Shown here one piece after another: positions 1-7,545 of a DNA stretch of 60,504 nucleotides. The translations under genes and the position numbers were made by a program. The notes beneath the pieces are model-generated. The model ran no database searches and had not been told where the DNA came from. It saw only the letters and a list, made by a program, of their open reading frames with translations. Numbering within the stretch: the stretch's first letter is position 1; every line of letters begins with the position of its first letter. The DNA comes from Candidatus Kuenenia stuttgartensis. GTDB taxonomy: Bacteria; Planctomycetota; Planctomycetia; Isosphaerales; Isosphaeraceae. The stretch is from positions 1 to 60,504 of the forward strand of contig CAMBEP010000029.1 of the NCBI GenBank assembly GCA_945865635.1, written 5' to 3'.

Positions 1-324
1 AAACGGTAATGGCTACAAGGGACTTATGGAGAATATACCACACCCGGCCAAACCGGCAAGCAGGGGCCGGCCGGTTTTTGGGAATGGCGGGCCATTGGTA
101 CGGTGGTTCTGAAACGAAAAGGTTGAAAAACCGCTTGGTGATTGCGAAACCGCATTCACCTGGGAAAACGGATTTCTATCCAGGCCGGGTCCACTCAACT
201 CTCTGATCTTGTCAAGCCGTGCTTGGGCGTTGCCCAAGGCTGGTCTGGAATTGACCCTCGGCCCGAGAACGAAATCGATGGATCGATCTATCGATTAAGG
301 CTTTATCACTTGTGCGGAAGAACG

Positions 325-466
325 GGTTGCCCTCAAGCGGCGTGTCTTTTTTCAAAGATACCTAAATTCATGCTGGATTCGATCTAATGCAGGATTGATG
401 TTATAATCCGGCCAGAGCCGGGTGAGGGCACTCGGCCTTCACAAATCAGGAAAATTTCGGCTTTCC
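325..466 (+). repeat. Dispersed repeat family D, copy D1
   Basis: This is one of three diverged copies in the window (others 18300-18442 and 39909-40096). Shared blocks, in order, are GGTTGCCCTC..CGGCGTGT, ACCTAAATTCATG, GATTGATGTTATAATCCG, GGGTGAGGG and GGCCTTCACAAA, then a GGCTTTC end. The copies are clearly related but carry many substitutions and small indels, so the element is old or is tolerated only at certain blocks. No protein is encoded. Function is unknown. Confidence 0.6.
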
Positions 467-564
467 AAAGGAACTCGGTTTAGTGCCTTATTTTAGACTG
501 TCATTTTCTTAAGGTTACCTGAAGATTCTTGAAAAAAAACCTGGGATGTCTTATGATTCAGACT

Positions 565-586
565 AGATCAGATCAGATCAGATCAG
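565..586 (+). repeat. AGATC pentanucleotide microsatellite
   Basis: Four perfect tandem AGATC units lie about 40 bp upstream of the ATG at 626. They sit where a promoter or leader would be, so slippage could alter promoter spacing; that is inference. Confidence 0.8.
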
Positions 587-625
587 TCGTGAAACCGTGC
601 TTCACTTTTCATGGGATTATCGTAG

Positions 626-2218
626 ATGACCCGCCTCATTTCCATTGGGTTGCTTTGGGGAATTACAGTCGTTGAATTTTTTGCGATTGCAATCGTAGCC
701 TTCAGAAGAAGTTTTTTTGTCAATCACGATGCGGCTCTTTATCTCCAATGTGGTCAGTTGATTCTGGAAGGCAAAACCCCCTACGTCGACTTTTATGACA
801 ATAATCCGCCCTTGATCATGTATCTGAACACGTTGCCAGTGATGTTCTCGAATCTCACAGGCCTTTCGGTGATGCAGGCCTTTGCCGTCCTGGTGCTGCT
901 GTCAATTTTAGTCAGTACATTTGCAATCGCCTGGATCATGGCTCGGGCCGGGTTGCCAGCGATTCAAATTCAATTGTTTTTATCCGCTTGGCTGTCATTG
1001 AATTTGATGACCTTGTGTTTTCAGAGTTTTGGACAGCGAGAGCATCTTTTTATGATCTTTGCAACACCATTTCTTTTATCGAGATTGATTCGTCATGATC
1101 GAGACTTTTTGCAGCACAGGATTCTCTTTCTTTTGCTGATCGGTTTCAGTGCGGCCGTCGGTGCGACATTAAAACCATACTTTTTGGTGACTATTCTTTT
1201 GGCTGAGATGTTTTACTTTATTAAAATTCGAAGTAAGAGCTTTTTTCTGGCCCCAGAGCTGATTGGTTTTGTCCTGTTTTGTCTGGCTTACGGCCTCCTC
1301 TTTCTGTTTTCACCCTTGATGAGAACATCTTATCTCGAAGTTCTGGCCCCACTCATTTCAAAAGGCAACTCGGCCTATTATGCCTACAGAATCGTGATCG
1401 TGAATTGCTTTAATCCCCTTTTTGGTAAGTTTTCTGCTTACAACTTTCTTTTGAGTGTAATATTGATGCTTCAAGTCGGCTTTGTTCTATTTGGGAGTCT
1501 GGCTTCAACCGGTTTTCTGATCATGTCCATTGCATCATTACTCTCATTCATTTACCAGGCTAAAGCCTGGCCTTATCAAATCATTCCATTTCAGTATTTT
1601 GTGGTTTATGGCCTCATATGGAATCTTGGTTCAATTGGCGATTGGGTTCGCACGGGATGGGCTTCAAGATTCAGGTTCTGGGAGCGATCCGTTGATGTGA
1701 TAATTTCGTTAAATATGGTTGGGTTCTTGATTCTTGCCAATAGACTGTACTCAAGTCAAGCTTATTGGGATTCGCAATTTTATAAGGTGATCAAAGAGAC
1801 TTCGGCAATCAATAATCGGGTTGTCATCGTTTCATCATCCATGCTCGCTTATCCTTATCTTTTACAGGCAGACAAGCGGCCAGGTTCAAGATTTCTCTGG
1901 TTCTTTCCGGTGGCAATGCTATACTCTCAAGCTCATGATCCAAATCTAACGGAGTCAGAAATCTATCAACACGGATCGCTTGATAAAGAGCTTGAAAATC
2001 GATTTATGAATGAATTGTCAAGCGACATTGAAACGCTCCAGCCGGCCCTGATGCTGATCAATTCTGGCTATCTTGACCAGGCTCTGCCAGGTAAATTCAA
2101 CCTTAAAAATTATTTGAGGGCTCGGAATATCATGGGCCAGATTGAGTCAAATTATCGATTTGATTCTGAAATCAAACTGAAAAATGGGGGTCAATTTGAG
2201 CTTTGGATCTTGAAATGA
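626..2218 (+). CDS. Polytopic membrane protein, probable GT-C type glycosyltransferase
   Basis: The 530-residue product is strongly hydrophobic, with about ten to twelve predicted membrane segments and a soluble C-terminal stretch of about 130 residues. After the first membrane helix the loop carries an acidic pattern (Asp35, Asp55, Asp58 around HDAALYL and DFYDNNPP). This is the place where GT-C lipid-dependent glycosyltransferases (PMT/ArnT/GT39 type) hold their catalytic aspartates. The ATG at 626 follows a weak GGGA. The gene stands alone before a sulfite oxidase operon. The general GT-C class is inferred from topology and the loop motif; substrate and lipid donor cannot be read. A similar but unrelated-looking membrane protein lies at 32358-34586. 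Confidence 0.55.
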   Translation: MTRLISIGLLWGITVVEFFAIAIVAFRRSFFVNHDAALYLQCGQLILEGKTPYVDFYDNNPPLIMYLNTLPVMFSNLTGLSVMQAFAVLVLLSILVSTFAIAWIMARAGLPAIQIQLFLSAWLSLNLMTLCFQSFGQREHLFMIFATPFLLSRLIRHDRDFLQHRILFLLLIGFSAAVGATLKPYFLVTILLAEMFYFIKIRSKSFFLAPELIGFVLFCLAYGLLFLFSPLMRTSYLEVLAPLISKGNSAYYAYRIVIVNCFNPLFGKFSAYNFLLSVILMLQVGFVLFGSLASTGFLIMSIASLLSFIYQAKAWPYQIIPFQYFVVYGLIWNLGSIGDWVRTGWASRFRFWERSVDVIISLNMVGFLILANRLYSSQAYWDSQFYKVIKETSAINNRVVIVSSSMLAYPYLLQADKRPGSRFLWFFPVAMLYSQAHDPNLTESEIYQHGSLDKELENRFMNELSSDIETLQPALMLINSGYLDQALPGKFNLKNYLRARNIMGQIESNYRFDSEIKLKNGGQFELWILK

Positions 2219-2357
2219 TCGCCAGGATTCCTTTTTTTGATAAGATGTTTCCGTTCCCGAATTACGACTTGAGCGTATTGCCATTGCCGGGTTTTTCGAC
2301 TATAAATCAATCTGTCAGATTCAGACTCTAAAAAGAGGATATTGGGTAACATCTCAC

Positions 2358-3539
2358 ATGCCTGCTCATCGTCGCCAGTTTATTTCTCAGGCGTTGCGCC
2401 TTTCCGGAGCCACAGCCATTGGTGCAAAGTGCTTGCGAGCCGAAGGTTTCGAGGCTGAGCCGGAGAAATCGGAAGGCCTGATTGTTCGATCGCGGCGTCC
2501 TCTGGATCTGGAGACGCCGCTTGATCGCCTTGATTCTGAATTTACGCCTAACCCTTGGTTTTTTGTGCGGAGCCATTTCGGAGTTCCTGCCGTGAATGTC
2601 CAAGGCTGGTCTTTGACATTTGATGGCCTGTTTGAATCTGGGGCGAGTTTTAAGATTCCTGAGCTTTTGAGCCGGTTTCAGCGTTACGAGCGTCCGGCCG
2701 TGCTGATGTGTGCGGGTAATGGGCGTGGCTTGATGAAGCCCATTGTACCTGGATTGCCGTGGGAGCATGGGGCCGTGGGGCAGGCCATGTGGAGTGGGGT
2801 TCGCTTGAAAGACGTGATTAAGGCAATCGGCCTCAGGCCCGAGGCCAGGCACCTGATCTTCGACGCCGCGGATCCGACCGCGAGCACTCTGACACCGTCA
2901 TTTACAAGAAGTTTGCCACTGGAACGCCTGCTCCAAGCCGATGTACTGCTGGCCGATCGTATGAACGGCGAGCCTTTGCCGATTCTGCATGGCGGTCCCC
3001 TGCGGCTGATTGTGCCCACCTGGACCGGTAACCATTGGGCCAAATGGATCAAACGCATTACGGCCTCTGCCGAGGAATCGCCCAGCGATTTTCAGCGTAA
3101 AAGCTATAAGATGCCGACTCTGGCCCTGCCGCCTGCGATTGCCCCAACGCCTGACCAGCTCAAATCTGTGACCACCCTGAATGTCAAGTCGCAAGTCACC
3201 CGGCCAATGGCAGGGCAGAAGCTGGCGGCGGCGGCTGGCGGGTCCCTGACCATTCGTGGCTCTGCCTGGACCGGAGCCGGGCTTGTCACCCGGGTCGAGT
3301 TGCGAACGAGCACGAACCCTGACTGGCAACCCGCCAAAATTCTGACCAAAACTCCGATCGAAGGCGCTTGGATTCGCTGGGAATTTACGATGGGAGATCT
3401 CAGGCCAGGCGATCATTTTGTTGAGGTCAAGGCGCTGGACAGCCATGGGCAAACTCAGCCGGCCGAGGCATTCTGGAATCGTAGCGGGTATTTGTATAAC
3501 GCCATCGAGCGTGTTCCATTTCAAATCACAGTCGTATGA
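2358..3539 (+). CDS. Sulfite oxidase-like molybdopterin enzyme (SorA-like)
   Basis: The 393-residue product resembles the sulfite oxidase family. It has a short N-terminal leader with paired arginines (HRRQFIS, residues 4-10), consistent with Tat export of a cofactor-loaded enzyme. The molybdenum-cofactor domain follows, with the hallmark Cys118 in LMCAGNGR and the downstream GAVGQAMWSGVRL segment. The C-terminal ~110 residues fit the Mo-cofactor dimerisation domain. The family oxidises sulfite to sulfate in the periplasm and passes electrons to a c-type cytochrome. The stop codon overlaps the start of the next gene, which encodes such a cytochrome, so the two are translationally coupled. Physiological substrate (sulfite or another S/N oxide) is not proved by sequence. 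Confidence 0.85.
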   Translation: MPAHRRQFISQALRLSGATAIGAKCLRAEGFEAEPEKSEGLIVRSRRPLDLETPLDRLDSEFTPNPWFFVRSHFGVPAVNVQGWSLTFDGLFESGASFKIPELLSRFQRYERPAVLMCAGNGRGLMKPIVPGLPWEHGAVGQAMWSGVRLKDVIKAIGLRPEARHLIFDAADPTASTLTPSFTRSLPLERLLQADVLLADRMNGEPLPILHGGPLRLIVPTWTGNHWAKWIKRITASAEESPSDFQRKSYKMPTLALPPAIAPTPDQLKSVTTLNVKSQVTRPMAGQKLAAAAGGSLTIRGSAWTGAGLVTRVELRTSTNPDWQPAKILTKTPIEGAWIRWEFTMGDLRPGDHFVEVKALDSHGQTQPAEAFWNRSGYLYNAIERVPFQITVV

Positions 3540-4240
3540 ATCGAGACCAAATGCATTACCCACAAAGAATTGCCGTTTGGGGCCTTGGCCTGGCCGTGTT
3601 TTCTGCCTTGACCGTTTTAGGGGCAATCCAGCAGAACGCAAAACCTCAGGTCGCCGTGCCGCCAGAACCGCCTCTGGAGCAGGTTCTGGAGCTCGATGCT
3701 GACGAGCGCATGGCGTTTTTCAATCAGCGCATCGCCCTTCACTGCAATGTGTGCCATTCTTCGGAAATGATTGAACAACAAAGGCTTACGCTGACACAGT
3801 GGCAGGCCGAAGTGCAGAAGATGATAGGTTGGGGCGCCACCTTGCCCAAACCCTATGCCGGGCTTATGGCAGAGCACCTGAGTCGGCTTTATTCGCCTGA
3901 GGGGAAGCCAAAACCGCAGTTTATCAAGCCAGAAGAGGCTTTGGCTGAAGCCCTTCAGCCGGATCAGGAGTTGGTGGATTCCAAATTGGCCAGTAGCCCC
4001 CAAGTGGCTGAAAGATACCGAAGCCAGTGCGCCAGTTGCCATGGTCAGGGAGGAGAGGGCAATGAGATCGGGCCACGGCTGACAGGGCGACAGATGCTCT
4101 CCAGCCCCGACTCGTTTGCCCGTCACATTCAGCAAGGCAGGGGCCGAATGCCGGCATTCCAGCAGACAATGACCAGTGCAGAGATTCAGTCTCTGCGTCG
4201 CTGGCTGCTGGGCCAGTCTTTCTCCTGGAAGATTAAATGA
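3536..4240 (+). CDS. Di-heme c-type cytochrome, electron acceptor of the sulfite oxidase (SorB-like)
   Basis: The 234-residue product begins with an N-terminal hydrophobic helix (residues 12-32) that is a signal peptide or membrane anchor. Two heme c motifs follow: CNVCH at residues 70-74 and CASCH at 165-169. The second has the class I continuation GxGGEGNEIGPRLTG and a late methionine (RMPAF) that could be the axial ligand. The start overlaps the stop of the upstream sulfite oxidase (ATGA at 3536-3539), the usual sign of a two-subunit enzyme. In known SorAB enzymes the cytochrome subunit takes electrons from the Mo centre. Here it has two heme-binding motifs rather than the single one of the best known SorB. 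Confidence 0.85.
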   Translation: MNRDQMHYPQRIAVWGLGLAVFSALTVLGAIQQNAKPQVAVPPEPPLEQVLELDADERMAFFNQRIALHCNVCHSSEMIEQQRLTLTQWQAEVQKMIGWGATLPKPYAGLMAEHLSRLYSPEGKPKPQFIKPEEALAEALQPDQELVDSKLASSPQVAERYRSQCASCHGQGGEGNEIGPRLTGRQMLSSPDSFARHIQQGRGRMPAFQQTMTSAEIQSLRRWLLGQSFSWKIK

Positions 4241-4281
4241 CCAAAGGCTTTACCATCCGGGCCAGTGTCGTGTGTGGCAGT

Positions 4282-5277
4282 TCAGATCGGGGTCGAAGGC
4301 ACTGTGGCCTCGCGAGCCAGCAGAGCAGAACCGAGCACGCCGGCATCGTCGCCCAAGGCGGCAGGAATGATGATTTCGCCTTCATGTGGCACGACAAGCA
4401 TGTGCTCTCTGGCAGCGACTCGCACCCAAGTCAGCCAGGGCTCGCCCAAGGCCAGGCTTAGGCCTCCACCCAGGATGATGGCATCGGGGGCCAGCAGGTT
4501 CACGAGCCCGCCCAGCGAGTTTCCCAGATATTTTGCAGCAAGTTGCAGCTCTTCGATCACAAACGGGTCGCCAAGGCTATAACATTCTGCCAAGTAGCGA
4601 CTTTTGAGCTTTTGCCCTTTGCCATTCCATAATTTGAATAGATGGGATGCGACACCCTGTTTGCGGGCTTTGTCAAATCGCCGCATCAGCCCTGACTTGC
4701 TGGCGTAAAGCTCCAGGCAGCCATAAAGCCCGCAACCGCACTGCTTGCCGTCGGGCTTGGCCATGATGTGGCCAATCTCGCCTGCATTGCCGTTTTTGCC
4801 TTCAATGACCTGGCCGTTCAAAATCACGCAACCGCCCAGTCCTGTGCCCACAAATGCGCCGATCAAGTTGTCCATGCCTTGGCCAGCGCCGAGCTTCCAT
4901 TCCGCATAACAGCCGGCTCTAACATCGTTTCTGAGAACAACGGGTGCTTTCAGGCGATCATGCAGGCGGGCTGCAAGCGGATAATTTACCACGTCCATAT
5001 TGGCGCTGAACAGGATCACTCCGGCTTTAACATCGAGGGGCCCGGGCGATCCGATTCCGATCAGAGAAATCTCTTCAAGGCCTTTGCCAGCCTCAGCCAG
5101 AGCCATATCGGCAGCTTGAATAATGACTTCCACGATGGCATCGCCACCTTGGCGGGCTGGGGTCGACAGCTTGCCTCGTCCAAGGATCTGATTGTTGGGA
5201 TCGATCACAGCCACAAGGGTTTTTGTACCACCCAGATCCACACCAAGTACAAGACCTTCGTTCGCTTTGCTCGCCAT
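4282..5277 (-). CDS. ROK-family sugar kinase (glucokinase-like)
   Basis: The 331-residue product has the N-terminal ATP-binding motif DLGGTK (residues 14-19). It carries the ROK zinc signature as CGCGLYGCLE, preceded by the EIGH motif. ROK kinases phosphorylate glucose or related hexoses in the cytoplasm, using a zinc ion held by the three cysteines and the EIGH histidine. All of these are present, so the protein is likely an active kinase. The length is normal for the family. It is encoded alone, convergent with the SorAB-like pair. The exact sugar cannot be read from sequence. Confidence 0.88.
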   Translation of the reverse strand: MASKANEGLVLGVDLGGTKTLVAVIDPNNQILGRGKLSTPARQGGDAIVEVIIQAADMALAEAGKGLEEISLIGIGSPGPLDVKAGVILFSANMDVVNYPLAARLHDRLKAPVVLRNDVRAGCYAEWKLGAGQGMDNLIGAFVGTGLGGCVILNGQVIEGKNGNAGEIGHIMAKPDGKQCGCGLYGCLELYASKSGLMRRFDKARKQGVASHLFKLWNGKGQKLKSRYLAECYSLGDPFVIEELQLAAKYLGNSLGGLVNLLAPDAIILGGGLSLALGEPWLTWVRVAAREHMLVVPHEGEIIIPAALGDDAGVLGSALLAREATVPSTPI

Positions 5278-6168
5278 AGGTCACCCTGCTTTTCGGCATT
5301 GATTGATGAAGCCCACAAGGGGGGGTAGTGCCAGCGTATCTGGTCTCTATCATGTCGTAGCCCAACTCGTTCGGCAACAGGTTGACAACCCCGATTTGCA
5401 TGATCCACCAACATAACCGGAATTCTGGCCTTAAAAGTGAACGAACAGGCCGAAAAATAACTTCCGGTTTTATGATGATTTTGGATTTCTGAACAACGTC
5501 CATTCATCATTAAGTCCATTTTCATATTTCATTCGGCCTCAATGAGGAGACATCTGTAAAATGGAGTTTTCTGTGGTCATGAACAGGTAGCAACCCAAAC
5601 GATAACAATGATTTACGGCGTGATCTTACGTCTTTGAATTCAATGGTACTGGCCACGCAATTCACACCTGATCAATCTTCCCGCCGTCGCTGGACCACAG
5701 CACCCTGCACAGCCTCTGGGGATATACTTTATGTGGTTATGAATGAGGCATTCGATTGACAATGCCCCGGTCTTGTAGGGTGTGAATGTATTCCAACCGC
5801 ATGACTCATTCGCGTGGAATCGCAATTGCTTTGATTGTAAGAGTTTAATGCAATGTAACGGCATCCAGGGTTTGGTTGATCGCGCGGGTGCGATGTATCG
5901 GCACCCTACAAATCTCATTACTGACTGCTCAAAGTATAGATTAATGTGTCGGGAACTGGGAATAAGAGAATGTCATGGAATTTAATTGGCTAAGCCTACA
6001 CATCATCGGGATATGCCACGATTACAATCCAAGAAGCCACAGTTTGAAATATGCGAGTTTCTTGAAATGCACTTATGGAGTGAGTTTTCTCAAGGCTACC
6101 CAAACTTGACAAGTTTTGGTAAGAAATGACATTAGATTCAAATGCGAGAAATGTTGGGAGCATGAGCT
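5278..6168. other. Intergenic region with decayed sequence
   Basis: About 890 bp with no convincing gene. A 10-bp perfect inverted repeat (TTGTAGGGTG at 5773-5782 and CACCCTACAA at 5902-5911) brackets 139 bp and could be a small MITE. The stretch 5918-5990 resembles, on the minus strand, a decayed 3' end of a PEP-CTERM gene (entered separately). The remaining small ORFs show no domain. Confidence 0.5.
5918..5990 (-). pseudogene. Decayed PEP-CTERM gene fragment
   Basis: Read on the minus strand, this matches the 3' part of the intact-looking PEP-CTERM gene at 6617-7259. CCATGACATTCTCT is identical, flanked by near-identical bases, and after a one-base indel the frame reads PVPDTLIYTLSS then a stop, against PVPEPSTYALAA in the full gene. 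It is too short and shifted to be functional. It suggests that two related PEP-CTERM genes once lay here, with the toxin-antitoxin pair between them. Confidence 0.45.
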
Positions 6169-6417
6169 ATGATGAAAACGACTGACTCACATCCGGTCAG
6201 AATGGTTGAATTGGACGTGGCACAAGCCTCGCTCAGCGAATTGATTGCTGGGCTCGGGCAGGATGAAGAGTTGATTATCGTCCGCAACAGCACGCCTCTG
6301 GCAAGAATTCTGCCTTCCAAAAAGTCCAAGCCTCAATTCGGTAATTGCAAGGGGCTGCTTACAATTGTTGACGATGACGATGAACATCTGAAAGATTTTG
6401 AGATTCAGATGTCATGA
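6169..6417 (+). CDS. Antitoxin of type II toxin-antitoxin module (Phd/YefM or VapB-like)
   Basis: The 82-residue product has the layout of Phd/YefM-type antitoxins: an N-terminal segment for DNA binding and dimerisation, an RNSTPLARILPS strand, and an acidic C-terminal tail (DDDDEHLKDF) that would wrap the toxin. The related antitoxin end KPQFGNCKGLLTI is well kept. A GGGAG lies before the ATG. The stop overlaps the start of the PIN-domain toxin gene (ATGA at 6414-6417). Such antitoxins neutralise the RNase toxin and repress their own promoter. The downstream toxin is truncated, so this antitoxin may now be an orphan. Confidence 0.75.
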   Translation: MMKTTDSHPVRMVELDVAQASLSELIAGLGQDEELIIVRNSTPLARILPSKKSKPQFGNCKGLLTIVDDDDEHLKDFEIQMS

Positions 6418-6614
6418 GAATGCTACTTGACACGCACGCATTCCTATGGTTTGTTCTTGGTGATTCTCGTTGCAGCCAGATCGCTCGTTCACAAATTGAA
6501 AACGGGGCAAATCAGTTATATTTAAGCCCTGCCAGCCATTGGGAACTGGCCATAAAGATTTCAATGGGTATTCTGACACCTGCCAACCGCCCCGTTTTGC
6601 CAAGTCTGACTTAA
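6414..6614 (+). pseudogene. Truncated VapC-like PIN-domain toxin
   Basis: The 66-residue frame begins as a typical PIN-domain toxin, with MRMLLDTHAFLWF holding the first acidic active-site residue (Asp6) and SHWELAIKISMGIL holding the conserved Glu. VapC proteins are usually 120-135 residues. The second half, with the remaining two or three acidic residues needed to bind the metal for RNA cleavage, is missing. The frame stops 2 bp before the 3' end of the convergent PEP-CTERM gene, and no continuation is visible in the other frames. The fragment is therefore probably inactive, most likely cut by a rearrangement at about 6600. Confidence 0.7.
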
Positions 6615-6616
6615 TG

Positions 6617-7259
6617 TCATGGCCCGGTGCCCTTGCCATGATCGAGACCCATTCGAGCCTTCCGCTGCCGCCGCGCCACAGCACCAAGCACGCCCGTGGC
6701 AATGGCTGCCAGGGCATAGGTCGATGGCTCGGGAACCGGCACAGTAGAGAATGTCATGGATTTCAATTGACCCATTTCTCCTGCAGCAAAAGGTCCTGCT
6801 GTCAGAGTGCCTGTTTCGCCAGACGCCAGTGACCAGTTGCCGTTGGCTGTAAAGGTTCCTGTAGTATTGAAAGGGTTGTTGGTCGAAGTTCCGGAACCAC
6901 CCGACAGTGAGAAGGTTGCGCTAGTAGTCTCTTCATAAGTGATCAGGTAACTCTTGAACTGAACAGTACCGCCCGTGACCTGAAGCTGAAAGCTGGTTGT
7001 GTTGTTTGCCCCCATAAAAGTGCCCGCATTACCAAGCCCAAGACCATCACTATCACCCTTAAAATTGGGGCCGATATTTGGATTCAAAAACGTCAGAGTA
7101 ATCCCTGAAACCGTTTTTGAAAAGCTGCTGAGGTCATTCACACCACTTGTCAAGTCAAACGTGATATCAGTCGCCCGAACCGGGGCGGAACCAACCAGGC
7201 CAATCAATAAACCCAAGCCCATGGCAAGCCGGGTAAAACGGGGGGGGGGTAGTCAGCAT
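6617..7259 (-). CDS. PEP-CTERM sorting-domain exported protein, apparent frameshift in the signal peptide
   Basis: The C-terminus carries the exosortase sorting signal: a PVPEPSTYAL motif, a hydrophobic stretch (ALAAIATGVLGAVA) and an arginine cluster (RRQRKAR). The body is a Ser/Thr/Gly-rich beta-type domain of about 140 residues. The longest uninterrupted frame starts at 7222 with MGLGLLIG, a signal peptide without its positive N-region. Upstream lies an ATG at 7259 with an AGGA ten bases before it. The two are joined in frame only if the run of ten G at 7240-7249 were nine, which would give MLTTPPPRFTRLAMGLGLLIG, a normal signal peptide. Either a slippage/phase-variable tract or a sequencing error explains this. 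Function of the mature domain is unknown. Confidence 0.7.
7240..7249. repeat. Homopolymer G10 tract within a signal-peptide coding region
   Basis: Ten consecutive G on the plus strand (C on the coding strand) lie between the best start codon (7259) and the hydrophobic signal core of the PEP-CTERM gene. Loss or gain of one base switches the N-terminal region in or out of frame. Confidence 0.9.
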
Positions 7260-7545
7260 GACGTAATATTCCTGTGTTTCATAGAACTGATCAAGATTCT
7301 AACATACAACATTTGCATGATAGTCTTAATCTAAATTGTTGCGACTGTTCATCTCATTCGTTGCACCAATGTGTCAAGAAAAAAAACTGTTTGTTTGAGA
7401 AAAATCATGAGTTGCCCCCACTTCCCGTCCTACATCTCGCATTGCCCGCCCGGTTTTGGCATAATACGGCTTATCAAGCCCCGCCAGCATCTGACACACA
7501 AGCCTGTTCCGAGAATCTCCAATAGCCGAGGTACCCACAAGTCGC

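Larger units (their letters stand above)
1..625. other. Intergenic region with no convincing gene
   Basis: No reading frame here looks like a real protein. The stretch contains one copy of dispersed repeat family D (325-466) and a short AGATC microsatellite (565-586) just upstream of the next gene. Small ORFs on both strands at 9-387 overlap each other and show no recognisable domain. Confidence 0.6.

Noticed and set aside
2898..3641. Minus-strand ORF over the sulfite oxidase gene
   Set aside because: It has no motif and overlaps the supported Mo enzyme.
5640..5985. Small ORFs in the 5.3-6.1 kb gap
   Set aside because: Opposing overlapping frames with odd composition and no motif; more likely decayed sequence.
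7223..7545. Riboswitch or leader RNA upstream of the PVC dehydrogenase gene
   Set aside because: No conserved aptamer pattern or terminator-antiterminator pair could be recognised.
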